DNA of 45,758 bases from Liolophura sinensis (lineage: Eukaryota > Mollusca > Polyplacophora > Chitonida > Chitonidae). The translations under genes and the position numbers were made by a program. Shown piece by piece: positions 1-12,844 of this stretch. The notes under the pieces were generated by a model, which was given only the letters and a program-made list of their open reading frames with translations, was not told the origin of the DNA and did not search any database. The stretch covers positions 1-45,758 of the forward strand of contig NW_027018292.1 in the NCBI RefSeq assembly GCF_032854445.1, read 5' to 3'. Position 1 is the stretch's first letter; every line of letters starts with the position of its first letter.

Positions 1-957
1 TACGTACGTTTGTGATTGTTAAGACCTCGGGTATGGTCACGTTTGTGGTTATTAGAACCTCTGGTATGGGTACGTTTGTGATTGTTAGAACCTCTCGTAT
101 GGATACGTTTGTGATTGTCGGTCCGCCTGGTATGGGTACGTTTGTGATGTCAAAGCGTTTGGTTTGGGTATGTTTATGATTGTCAGTCCGTCTGGTATGG
201 GTACGTTTGTGATTGTTAGAACCTCTCGTATGGATACGTTTGTGATTGTCGGTCCGTCTGGTATGGGTACGTTTGTGATTGTCAAAGCGTTTGGTTTGGG
301 TATGTTTATGATTGTCAGTCCGTCTGGTATGGGTACGTTTGTGATTGTCAGCGCCTCTGGTATGGGTATGTTTGTTACTGTTAGAGCGTCTGGTACGTTC
401 GTGGGTACGTTCGTGATTGCCAGGCTTCTGGTATAGGTCCGTTTGGAATTGTTAGAGCGTCTGCTATGGGTTCGCTTGCTTTTGCTAAAGCGTTTGGTTT
501 GGGTATATTTATGATTGTCAGCACGTCTGATTTGGGTACGTTTGTGATTGTCATAACTTCTGGTATGGATACGATTATGATCATTAGAGCGTCTGGTATG
601 GGTACGTTTGTGATTTTCAGCGCCTCTGGTATGGGTACGTTTGTGATTATTAGAGCCTATGGTATTGGTACGTTTGTGATTGTTTGAGTATCTGCCATGT
701 GTACGTTTGTGCTTGTTGGAGCGTCTGGTATGGGTAAGCTTTATGATTGTTGGAGCGTCTGGCTTGGTGTATTTGTAGTTGTTGGAGCGTCTGGTATTTG
801 TACGTTTGTGGTTGTTGGAGCGTCTGGAATGGGTACGTTTGTGATTACCAGAGCGTTTGACACAGGTACGCTTGTGATTATCAGAGCGTTTGGTATGGAT
901 GCATTTGATTGTTAGAACCACGGATTGTTAGAGCTCCGGAATGGGTACGTTTGTGAA
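1..957. repeat. 33-bp minisatellite, block A
   Basis: Tandem repeat with a 33-bp unit built around GGTATGGGTACGTTTGTGAT followed by TGTCAGAGCGTCT with many variants. At least 29 copies are present and the array continues beyond the left edge. Since 33 is a multiple of 3, several frames stay open on both strands (11-residue periodic translations), which explains the long ORFs here. Variants are more mixed than in blocks B and C and the block is not collinear with them, so it did not arise in the same recent duplication step. Confidence 0.95.
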
Positions 958-3900
958 GAGATGTTTAATATCGTAGCATACACACTGATATGGTGGTTCC
1001 ATGTCTGTTATCTCTCCACCAACCTTTATCCCTCATCCAGAGAATGTATCAAACCCTGCTATTTATCAACCTTATAATACGTCTAACTGTAACCATGTCC
1101 TTTCTCCACATCCACAAGTGTCACAGCGTACCAGTATACATCAGTTATGTATCTAGCATCACTAAACATTACATATCACTTACAGGAATCCACGCAGGAA
1201 CCGCGGCGCACAATAAACCCAGGAGTTCTTTTACATGTGAAACGTGGTGATTGACCTTTCAAAATCGAATGCCATTGAAAAAGAAATGCTCTGCTTTTGA
1301 TTATATCCTGATTTCGTGATCACAGGTCAAAAGGAACTACGTGTAACATTTTTGTGCGCTATCGATAGTTAGAGGCAGCAATTGCTACATTAACACTATT
1401 TAATGAGAAATCTCAGCGGCTTATTAAACAACTAAATATGATAAGAAGAGTAACTGTTCTCTTATGTAATGGCAATGAGGTTTTCACCAGCGAATTTGGC
1501 GATGATTGTGAGCGATGAACTTGATATAATGCGACGCAATGAACCTCGAGTATAGACCTTAGAACAGAGTAACAGCCAGAAGGAGGCGGTGTGCAGCGGT
1601 CTGTACACAGTTTCTGGCCTCATTAGGGCAAACCTTGTGCTTCAGCAGAGACAACGGTTTCATGCATGGCATGTCTATCCGCCGTAAACAAATAGTGACG
1701 AGAAGCAGAAGAGAAAGAGTCGATCGTAATCCATGGCGCCATATTGACCAGATAGCGCATTGCAGATTGGAAATACAATCAACAGCGTATACGAGCTATA
1801 CACTGCCTTCTTCTCATTGCGTCACAACATTTTCCTGAGTTGACATCGTTATAGCTAAAATATTTACTCGCTTTCAACACGCTACAAATCAGCAAATCTT
1901 GTGACGTCAGCATTTCACTTTGTGGCATTAATGTGTCACTATTTCACTTAAATGTTCAAACCAATGCAGAGAAAATCCATTTTTCAGACAGAAAATTACC
2001 ATGTTTGAAAACATCTTAATGGTTTATGAATTGTATAGGAATCTCGAACTTGAATTGTAACTTAGATCGAGCATGGAGTCAAGTGGAACTGTTCATGAAG
2101 ATATTTAAGCAGTAATATTAAGAGATGTTAAAATTTCGAATGAAGAATAACAATGGTATATAAATTTGCAGAAGCAATGTGTTTGTCAGCACTATCAAAT
2201 CTACATCGAAGTAATAATTGCTGGACTTTTAATTGCACCCTGCTAACACCCAGATATTGGTCTTGTCTTAAGAATTACGTTTTGATTTCGCCTCTTGGTG
2301 AGCTTTCCTGGTGAATCCTTAATGAAGAAAGTGACAGGTTTATTTGCTTTTGATGTTGTTTATCCCCATCGGCTGTATTGAGAAATGGCCCCGTGACAAT
2401 GGTTAGCGCTTGCTTGTTGTCACATGTTTTGTTCACAATCATTTATCCTTCTTACCTTTATTTGACGATAAATCACTGGATCGATATAAGTGCACTCAAG
2501 GAGGTACAAAGATGTTTTATCTTTTTATTTAGCCTCTAACACAGTGTTTTCTTCTTAATGCTGATTCACAGCCTTGGTCGCACAAAAAAATGGGATAAAA
2601 AATCTAATTGATTTGTGACAGGTACTTTGTAAGTACACTTATAGTTTGAATGCAATTTGTCGAACTTCAAGCTGCGCCATTGTATATGTGTCACTCATTT
2701 ATATTATATATTAGTATATATATTTCTATATTACATATATTTGTGTGTGTATATTTTTTGTGTTTACTTCTTGCCATGGAAAGGTGGGTTATCCCCTCCC
2801 CCACACCTGACCACGACTCACGCAGTAGTCAATGACTTGTGCTGATTATATGCAGTGCTGTCAGGAAGAATCTTTACTTTATCGTCCCACGCTGACAAAT
2901 GTGCACTTGTTTCTGGTCGTTCATAGTATCATCTATGAGCTATAGTTGCACAGTTATCTCACCACAATTGTCGTGGATATCTAGTCTTTTGTAAGCATCG
3001 TGTGCGTTTTTACGTGTACGTATGATGTCCAAACCAAAAGCTTTATGGCCAGTATTATTTATAATAGCATACAGTCTGCGCCTTCTGCCTACTAAAACAC
3101 TAATATCTGTTTGAATCTCATTACCCGCAGATGACTGGCGTATATCAGTTTGTATTTCAATCTTCTTTGCTAATAATGGTGAGAAGCTGAAATCCCTTGG
3201 CTAGGACTAATGTAGGATTACCACTGACGTGGACAAGACTCAGTGTCAAGTTGTGGAAAGCTGCCAAAATGATTATCAGTTACATGTTTGAATCGTAATA
3301 ACTGCTGTCACATATGATCTTAGAAAAACACTGTGCTATAGGCAGCCTGCAAGATGGTGCGTTTTTTTTTTTTTTTTTTTTTTGTTTGTTCTTTTTTTTC
3401 TTTTTATTGGAAGATATTGCAATGCACTCATAATTATTAAAATGATACACTCAAACTGAATTTGTTCCTTCAGGTGTATTAACATACTATTAAATGACTT
3501 TACTGTGCAGCACAGTGGCAAATGTCCCTTGTTTGTTTGTGCTTTTTGCTGTAAATCAGGCGGAAATCTATAGAAGGTCCAGAGAGAGAGCAATTTGATT
3601 GGCAAACGGCTTTAGTGAGAAGATTGAGTGGTAGGGTAAAGATGCAAGGTGCAAGATTCGCGCTGAAGACAAGACAACTGACTTACGTGTAGAAAATGAC
3701 GCAAAATCCTTTCATAAACAAATGATTTATATAAAGATACGCTGATAATTAACCGCTGGGGAAGGCATAATGTCCTGTGAAAACCCTGAGCGGGCTGAGT
3801 GAAGGTGTCTATGACCAGATTCGTAGTCATTATCGCATGTCTGCTTCAAAACAAGCTCGTTATGAAACACTGTAATATTCATTCGTATCACAGCCTGGTA

Positions 3901-4232
3901 ATGGGTCGACTGAACTTCATGCTGTGTGTGTGACGCACATAGGAGACAGACACGGTTTACGCATGACGCCATTTGGGGAGCTATCAGCATTGCCTGATGT
4001 AGCGACTATGTTCCAGAAAGTAATCGGTTTTAACACAATTCCGGTATACGGCTTCATTTTCTTCAAGGCTATTAATATATAAGAAATGTTCTCACTAGGG
4101 TATGGCATTACCATTATTTCAACACCTGTTGAAAGCAACATTTTCATCGCAATTTTCGCCAAGATAAGGCTGAAATAGTCATGGATAATAGTCATTTCAA
4201 GCTTCTACTCTTGTACTCTAAGCTAACAGAGC
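958..4232. other. Macro-repeat spacer, copy A (no gene recognised)
   Basis: About 3.3 kb of non-minisatellite sequence between blocks A and B. It is nearly identical to 5541-8816 and partly to 9863-12845. It contains only short open frames, a poly-T run at 3361-3383, and a TGACGTCA octamer at 1902-1909. A 67-codon frame at 1635-1838 is also open in the diverged third copy, but the differences are mostly amino-acid changing, so I do not call it coding. No tRNA, rRNA or transposon protein was recognised. Confidence 0.8.
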
Positions 4233-5540
4233 AAACGTTTGAGATTGTTAAAGCCTCTGGTATGGGTACATCTGCGATTGTCGGATTGTCTGGTATGGGT
4301 CCGTTTGTGATCGCCAGAGTGTCTGGTATGGGTACGTTTGTGATCGCCAGAGCGTCTGGTATGGGTACGTTTGTGATCGCCAGGGCGTCTGGTATGGGTA
4401 CATTTGTGATCGCCAGGGCGTCTGGTATGGGTACGTTTGTGATCGCCAGAGCGTCTGGTATGAGTACGTTTGTGATCGCCAGAGTGTCTGGTATGAGTAC
4501 GTTTGTGATCGCCAGAGCGTCTGGTATGGGTACGTCCGTGATTGTTGGAACGCTTGGTATGGGTTGGTTTGCTATTGTCAAAGCGTTTGGGTTGGGTATG
4601 TTTATGATTGTCAGAGCCTCTGGTATGGGTACCTTTGTGATTGTCAGAGTTTCTGGTATGGGTACGTTTGTGATCATTAGAGCATCTGGCATGGGTACGT
4701 TTGTGATTGTCAGCACCTCTGGTATGGGTACGGTTGTGATTACTAGACCCTCTGGTATGGGTACGTTTGTGATTGTCAGCACGTCTGCTATGGGTACGTT
4801 TTTGATTGCCAGAGCGCTTGGCGCAGGTACGCTTGTGATTATCAGAGTGTTTGGTTTGGGTGAGTTTTTATTGTCAGAACGTTTGGTATGGGTACGTTTG
4901 TGATTACCAGAGCGTTTGACACAGGTACGCTTGTGATTATCAGAGCGTTTGATTTCGGTGGGTTTGGATTGTGAGAACGTCTGGTATGGGTACGTTTGTG
5001 ATTGTCAGAACGCTTGGTATGGGTACGTTTGTGATTACCAGAGCGTTTGACACAGGTACGCTTGTGATTACCAGAGCGTTTGACACAGGTACGCTTGTGA
5101 TTATCAGAGCGTTTGGTTTGGGTGGGTTTGGATTGTCAGAACGTCTGGTATGGGTACGTTTGTGATTACCAGAGCGTTTGACACAGGTACGCTTGTGATT
5201 ATCAGAGCGTTTGATTTCGGTGGGTTTGGATTGTCAGAACGTCTGGTATGGGTACGTTTGTGATTGTCAGAACGCTTGGTATGGGTACGTTTGTGATTAC
5301 CAGAGCGTTTGACACAGGTACGCTTGTGATTACCAGAGCGTTTGACACAGGTACGCTTGTGATTATCAGAGCGTTTGGTTTGGGTGGGTTTGGATTGTCA
5401 GAACGTCTGGTATGGGTACGTTTGTGATTACCAGAGCGTTTGACACAGGTACGCTTGTGATTATCAGAGCGTTTGGTATGGGTGCATTTGATTGTTAGAG
5501 CTACGGATTGTTAGAGCTCCGGAATGGGTACGTTTGTGAA
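4233..5540. repeat. 33-bp minisatellite, block B
   Basis: About 38 copies of the 33-bp unit. The left part (about 4233-4970) matches block C variant for variant. The right part (about 4905-5500) shows a higher-order pattern of several 33-mers containing GCGTTTGACACAGGTACGCT, present once more than in block C, which accounts for the length difference between the macro-units. Long open frames occur on both strands (for example 4181-4903 plus and 4192-4782 minus) as a consequence of the 33-bp period. Confidence 0.95.
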
Positions 5541-8500
5541 GAGATGTTTAATATCGTAGCATACACACTGATATGGTGGTTCCATGTCTGTTATCTCTCC
5601 ACCAACCTTTATCCCTCATCCAGAGAATGTATCAAACCCTGCTATTTATCAACCTTATAATACGTCTAACTGTAACCATGTCCTTTCTCCACATCCACAA
5701 GTGTCACAGCGTACCAGTATACATCAGTTATGTATCTAGCATCACTAAACATTACATATCACTTACAGGAATCCACGCAGGAACCGTGGCGCACAATAAA
5801 CCCAGGAGTTCTTTTACATGTGAAACGTGGTGATTGACCTTTCAAAATCGAATGCCATTGAAAAAGAAATGCTCTGCTTTTGATTATATCCTGATTTCGT
5901 GATCACAGGTCAAAAGGAACTACGTGTAAATTTTTGTGCGCTATCGATAGTTAGAGGCAGCAATTGCTACATTAACACTATTTAATGAGAAATCTCAGCG
6001 GCTTATTAAACAACTAAATATGATAAGAAGAGTAACTGTTCTCTTATGTAATGGCAATGAGGTTTTCACCAGCGAATTTGGCGATGATTGTGAGCGATGA
6101 ACTTGATATAATGCGACGCAATGAACCTCGAGTATAGACCTTAGAACAGAGTAACAGCCAGAAGGAGGCGGTGTGCAGCGGTCTGTACACAGTTTCTGGC
6201 CTCATTAGGGCAAACCTTGTGCTTCAGCAGAGACAACGGTTTCATGCATGGCATGTCTATCCACCGTAAACAAATAGTGACGAGAAGCAGAAGAGAAAGA
6301 GTCGATCGTAATCCATGGCGCCATATTGACCAGATAGCGCATTGCAGATTGGAAATACAATCAACAGCGTATACGAGCTATACACTGCCTTCTTCTCGTT
6401 GCGTCACAACATTTTCCTGAGTTGACATCGTTATAGCTAAAATATTTACTCGCTTTCAACACGCTACAAATCAGCAAATCTTGTGACGTCAGCATTTCAC
6501 TTTGTGGCATTAATGTGTCACTATTTCACTTAAATGTTCAAACCAATGCAGAGAAAATCCATTTTTCAGACAGAAAATTACCATGTTTGAAAACATCTTA
6601 ATGGTTTATGAATTGTATAGGAATCTCGAACTTGAATTGTAACTTAGATCGAGCATGGAGTCAAGTGGAACTGTTCATGAAGATATTTAAGCAGTAATAT
6701 TAAGAGATGTTAAAATTTCGAATGAAGAATAACAATGGTATATAAATTTGCAGAAGCAATGTGTTTGTCAGCACTATCAAATCTACATCGAAGTAATAAT
6801 TGCTGGACTTTTAATTGCACCCTGCTAACACCCAGATATTGGTCTTGTCTTAAGAATTACGTTTTGATTTCGCCTCTTGGTGAGCTTTCCTGGTGAATCC
6901 TTAATGAAGAAAGTGACAGGTTTATTTGCTTTTGATGTTGTTTATCCCCATCGGCTGTATTGAGAAATGGCCCCGTGACAATGGTTAGCGCTTGCTTGTT
7001 GTCACATGTTTTGTTCACAATCATTTATCCTTCTTACCTTTATTTGACGATAAATCACTGGATCGATATAAGTGCACTCAAGGAGGTACAAAGATGTTTT
7101 ATCTTTTTATTTAGCCTCTAACACAGTGTTTTCTTCTTAATGCTGATTCACAGCCTTGGTCGCACAAAAAAATGGGATAAAAAATCTAATTGATTTGTGA
7201 CAGGTACTTTGTAAGTACACTTATAGTTTGAATGCAATTTGTCGAACTTCAAGCTGCGCCATTGTATATGTGTCACTCATTTATATTATATATTAGTATA
7301 TATATTTCTATATTACATATATTTGTGTGTGTATATTTTTTGTGTTTACTTCTTGCCATGGAAAGGTGGGTTATCCCCTCCCCCACACCTGACCACGACT
7401 CACGCAGTGGTCAATGACTTGTGCTGATTATATGCAGTGCTGTCAGGAAGAATCTTTACTTTATCGTCCCACGCTGACAAATGTGCACTTGTTTCTGGTC
7501 GTTCATAGTATCATCTATGAGCTATAGTTGCACAGTTATCTCACCACAATTGTCGTGGATATCTAGTCTTTTGTAAGCATCGTGTGCGTTTTTACGTGTA
7601 CGTATGATGTCCAAACCAAAAGCTTTATGGCCAGTATTATTTATAATAGCATACAGTCTGCGCCTTCTGCCTACTAAAACACTAATATCTGTTTGAATCT
7701 CATTACCCGCAGATGACTGGCGTATATCAGTTTGTATTTCAATCTTCTTTGCTAATAATGGTGAGAAGCTGAAATCCCTTGGCTAGGACTAATGTAGGAT
7801 TACCACTGACGTGGACAAGACTCAGTGTCAAGTTGTGGAAAGCTGCCAAAATGATTATCAGTTACATGTTTGAATCGTAATAACTGCTGTCACATATGAT
7901 CTTAGAAAAACACTGTGCTATAGGCAGCCTGCAAGATGGTGCGTTTTTTTTTTTTTTTTTTTTTTTTTGTTCTTTTTTTTCTTTTTATTGGAAGATATTG
8001 CAATGCACTCATAATTATTAAAATGATACACTCAAACTGAATTTGTTCCTTCAGGTGTATTAACATACTATTAAATGACTTTACTGTGCAGCACAGTGGC
8101 AAATGTCCCTTGTTTGTTTGTGCTTTTTGCTGTAAATCAGGCGGAAATCTATAGACGGTCCAGAGAGAGCAATTTGATTGGCAAACGGCTTTAGTGAGAA
8201 GATTGAGTGGTAGGGTAAAGATGCAAGGTGCAAGATTCGCGCTGAAGACAAGACAACTGACTTACGTGTAGAAAATGACGCAAAATCCTTTCATAAACAA
8301 ATGATTTATATAAAGATACGCTGATAATTAACCGCTGGGGAAGGCATAATGTCCTGTGAAAACCCTGAGCGGGCTGAGTGAAGGTGTCTATGACCAGATT
8401 CGTAGTCATTATCGCATGTCTGCTTCAAAACAAGCTCGTTATGAAAACACTGTAATATTCATTCGTATCACAGCCTGGTAATGGGTCGACTGAACTTCAT

Positions 8501-8816
8501 GCTGTGTGTGTGACGCACATAGGAGACAGACACGGTTTACGCATGACGCCATTTGGGGAGCTATCAGCATTGCCTGATGTAGCGACTATGTTCCAGAAAG
8601 TAATCGTTTTAAACACAATTCCGGTATACGGCTTCATTTTCTTCAAGGCTATTAATATATAAGAAATGTTCTCACTAGGGTATGGCATTACCATTATTTC
8701 AACACCTGTTGAAAGCAACATTTTCATCGCAATTTTCGCCAAAGGAGATAAGGCTGAAATAGTCATGGATAATAGTCATTTCAAGCTTCTACTCTTGTAC
8801 TCTAAGCTAACAGAGC
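5541..8816. other. Macro-repeat spacer, copy B (no gene recognised)
   Basis: Near-identical partner of 958-4232, with TGACGTCA at 6484-6491 and the poly-T run at 7944-7969 longer than in copy A. A 4-nt insertion near 8742 opens a frame from 8666 into block C (273 codons). In copy A the same start is out of frame, which argues against a conserved protein. Confidence 0.8.
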
Positions 8817-9862
8817 AAACGTTTGAGATTGTTAAAGCCTCTGGTATGGGTACATCTGCGATTGTCGGATTGTCTGGTATGGGTCCGTTTGTGATCGCCA
8901 GAGTGTCTGGTATGGGTACGTTTGTGATCGCCAGAGCGTCTGGTATGGGTACGTTTGTGATTGCCAGGGCGTCTGGTATGGGTACATTTGTGATCGCCAG
9001 GGCGTCTGGTATGGGTACGTTTGTGATCGCCAGAGCGTCTGGTATGAGTACGTTTGTGATCGCCAGAGTGTCTGGTATGAGTACGTTTGTGATCGCCAGA
9101 GCGTCTGGTATGGGTACGTCCGTGATTGTTGGAACGCTTGGTATGGGTTGGTTTGCTATTGTCAAAGCGTTTGGGTTGGGTATGTTTATGATTGTCAGAG
9201 CCTCTGGTATGGGTACCTTTGTGATTGTCAGAGTTTCTGGTATGGGTACGTTTGTGATCATTAGAGCATCTGGCATGGGTACGTTTGTGATTGTCAGCAC
9301 CTCTGGTATGGGTACGGTTGTGATTACTAGACCCTCTGGTATGGGTACGTTTGTGATTGTCAGCACGTCTGCTATGGGTACGTTTTTGATTGCCAGAGCG
9401 CTTGGCGCAGGTACGCTTGTGATTATCAGAGTGTTTGGTTTGGGTGAGTTTTTATTGTCAGAACGTTTGGTATGGGTACGTTTGTGATTACCAGAGCGTT
9501 TGACACAGGTACGCTTGTGATTATCAGAGCGTTTGATTTCGGTGGGTTTGGATTGTGAGAACGTCTGGTATGGGTACGTTTGTGATTGTCAGAACGCTTG
9601 GTATGGGTACGTTTGTGATTACCAGAGCGTTTGACACAGGTACGCTTGTGATTACCAGAGCGTTTGACACAGGTACGCTTGTGATTATCAGAGCGTTTGG
9701 TTTGGGTGGGTTTGGATTGTCAGAACGTCTGGTATGGGTACGTTTGTGATTACCAGAGCGTTTGACACAGGTACGCTTGTGATTATCAGAGCGTTTGGTA
9801 TGGGTGCATTTGATTGTTAGAGCCACGGATTGTTAGAGCTCCGGAATGGGTACGTTTGTGAA
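8817..9862. repeat. 33-bp minisatellite, block C
   Basis: About 30 copies of the 33-bp unit, in the same order of variants as the left part of block B, then one rather than two sets of the higher-order units. The open frames at 8666-9487 (plus) and 8776-9366 (minus) overlap each other and are by-products of the period. Confidence 0.95.
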
Positions 9863-12844
9863 GAGATGTTTAATATCGTAGCATACACACTGATATGGTG
9901 GTTCCATGTCTGTTATCTCTCCACCAACCTTTATCCCTCATCCAGAGAATGTATCAAACCCTGCTATTTATCAACCTTATAATACGTCTAACTGTAACCA
10001 TGTCCTTTCTCCACATCCACAAGTGTCACAGCGTACCAGTATACATCAGTTATGTATCTAGCATCACTAAACATTACATATCACTTACAGGAATCCACGC
10101 AGGAACCGTGGCGCACAATAAACCCAGGAGTTCTTTTACATGTGAAACGTGGTGATTGACCTTTCAAAATCGAAATGCCATCGAAAAAGAAATACTCTGC
10201 TTTTGATTATATCTTGATTTCGTGATCACAGGTCTGTCAAAAGGAACTACGTGTAACAGGTTTGTGCGCTATCGATAGTTAGAGGCAGCAATTGCTACAT
10301 TAACACTATTTAATGAGAAATCTCAGCGGTTTATTAAACAACTAAATATGATAAGAAGAGTAACTGTTCTCTTATGTAATGGCAATGAGGTTTTGAACGG
10401 CAATTTTGGCGATGGTCGTGTGCGATGAACTTGATGTAATGCGACACAATGCACCTCAACTATGTGGGTCTAGAGCAGAGTTACGGCCAGGAGGAGGTGG
10501 ATTGCAGCGGTCTGTACACAGTTTCTGGCCTCATTAGGGCAAACCTTGTGCTTTAGCAGGGACAACGGTTTCATGCATGACATGTCTATCCACCGTAAAC
10601 AAATAGTGACGAGAAGCAGAAGAGAAAGAGTCGATCGTAATCCATGGCGCCATTTTGACCAGATACCTAGTTGCAGATTGAAAAAACAACACATAGCGTC
10701 TGCGAGCTATACACTTCCTTCTTCGCATTGCGTCACAACATTTTCCTGAATTGACATCGTTATAGCTAAAATATTTACTCGCCTTCAGCACGCTACAAAT
10801 CAGCAAATCTTGTGACGTCAGCATTTCACTTTGTGGCATTAATGTGTCACTGTTTCACTTAAATGTTCTAACCAATGCAGATAAAATCCATTTTCCGGAC
10901 AGAAAATTACCATGTTTGAAAACATCTTAATGGTTTATGAATTGTATAGGAATCTCGAACTTGAATTGTAACTTAGGTCGAGCGTAAAGTCAAATGGAAC
11001 TGTTCATGAAGATATTTAAGCAATAAGATTAAGAGATGTTAAAAGTTTGAATGAAGAATAACAATGGTGTATAAATTTGCAGAAGCAATGTGTTTGTCAG
11101 CACTATCAAATCTATATCGAAGTAATAATTGCTGGACTTTTAATTCCACACCTGCTAACACCTAAATACGGGTCTTGTCTTAAGAATTACGTTTTGATTT
11201 CGTCCCTTGTTGAGCTTTCCTGGTGAATCCTTATTGAAGAAAGTGACAGGTTTATTTGCTTTTGATGTTGTTTATCCCCGTCGGCTGTATTGAGAAATGG
11301 CCCCGTGACAATGGTTAGCGCTTGCTTGTTGTCACATGTTTTGTTCACAATCATTTATCCTTCTTACCCTTATTTGACAATAAATCACTGGATCGATATA
11401 AGTACACTCAAGGAGGTACAAAGATGTTTTATCTTTTTATTTAGTCTCTAATACAGTGTTTTTTTCTTAATTCTGATTCACAGCCTTGGTCGCACAGGCG
11501 AACTTGGATAGAAAGCCTGAATGATCCGTGCGATGTATTTTGTGAGTACGCTTATACATTGAAGGTAATTTGTCGGACTTCAGGCTGCGCCATTGCAAAT
11601 ATGTCACTCATTTATCTTTGGTTGGCGGGGAAATTTGTTTATTTGTGCCTAATGACGGGAATAGTGTCATCTATGAGCTGTAGTTGTTATCTCACCACAA
11701 TTGTCGTGGATCCCTAGGGATTGTGTGCGTTTTCACTTGTTTCTATGATGTGAAAACCAAAAGCTTTATGACCAGTCGTATTTATAACAGCTTAAAGTCT
11801 GCACCTTCTGCCTGGTAAACACAGAACTCTTACTCTCACTACCAGACGTTGACTAGCGTGGACTAGATTTCTTCTTTTGTATTTCGGTCTTCCCTGCTAA
11901 ATAATGGTGAAAAGCTGAAACCCTTGGCTACAACTAATGTAAGACTACCACTGCCGCAGACAAGGCCCAGTCTCAAATTGTGGAGAGCTTCCAAACTGAT
12001 AATCAATTGGAACGTTGGAATCGTAATAACTGCTGTCACATATGAGCTGTAGCAGAAAAATGCTAGATGGTGCGTTCTTTCGCATTTTTTGGGGGGTTCT
12101 TTTATTGGAAGACATTGAGCTATACACACGTAACTACTAAAATGATACATTCAAGCTGAATTTGTTGTGGAGAAGAGTGGCAAATGTCTCGTGTTTGATT
12201 GTGCTTTTTGCTGTAAATCAGGCGGGAATCTACAGACGGTCCAGAGAGAGCCAGTTTATCGAAAAACGGCTTTAGTGATAAGATTGAGTGGTAGGGTAAT
12301 GATGCAAGTTGCAAGATTTATGCTGAAGACAAGACAACTGACTTACGTGTAGAAAATGACGCAAACCCCTTTCATTAGCGAGTGATTTATATAAGGATAC
12401 ACTGAAAATTAACCGCAGGGGTAGTTCGTAATGTCCTGTGAAAACCCTGAGCGGGCTGAGCGAAGGTGTCTATGACCAGATTCGTAGTCATTATCTTATG
12501 TCTGCTTCAAAACAAGCTCGTTATGAAACACTGTAATATTCATTCGTATCACAGCCTGGTAATGGGTTGACTGGACTTCATACTGTGTGTGTGACGAACA
12601 TAGGAGACAGACACGGTTTACGTAATTTGGGGAGCTATCAGCATTGCATGATGTAGAGACTATGTTCCAGAAAGTAACCTGTTTTAACAGGATTTCTGTA
12701 TGGCTTCATTTTGTTCAAAAAATATATAAATGTTCTCACTAGGGTATACCAATACCATTATTTCAACACTTGCTGAATGCAACATTTTCATCGCAACTTT
12801 CGCCAAGATAAGGCTGAAATAGGCTAATCATGGACAATAGTCAT
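9863..12844. other. Macro-repeat spacer, diverged copy C (no gene recognised)
   Basis: Homologous to spacers A and B throughout, but after about 10172 it carries frequent substitutions and indels, including loss of the TA-rich stretch seen at 2700-2760 and of much of the following sequence. Long identical islands remain, such as 10593-10653, which matches 1682-1742 over 61 nt and contains the perfect palindrome ATGGCGCCAT. TGACGTCA is kept at 10813-10820. No coding evidence was found. Confidence 0.75.

Larger units (their letters stand above)
958..10172. repeat. Macro-tandem duplication (spacer plus minisatellite unit)
   Basis: Unit 1 (958-5540, about 4.58 kb) and unit 2 (5541-9862, about 4.32 kb) are close to identical in the spacer. 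The roughly 260-bp size difference comes from extra higher-order copies in the minisatellite of unit 1. A third unit starts at 9863 and keeps near identity until about 10172; beyond that it is clearly diverged. This is what unequal exchange between homologous spacers would leave. Small differences separating the copies include CGCGGCGC versus CGTGGCGC near 1200/5787 and a 4-nt insertion near 8742. Confidence 0.9.

Noticed and set aside
85-921. 278-codon minus-strand frame in block A
   Set aside because: Produced by the 33-bp period; other frames and the other strand are open as well and no start or end signals are conserved.
1635-1838. 67-codon frame also present at 6217 and 10546
   Set aside because: Copies A and B are identical by recent duplication; against copy C most substitutions change the amino acid, so there is no sign of coding constraint.
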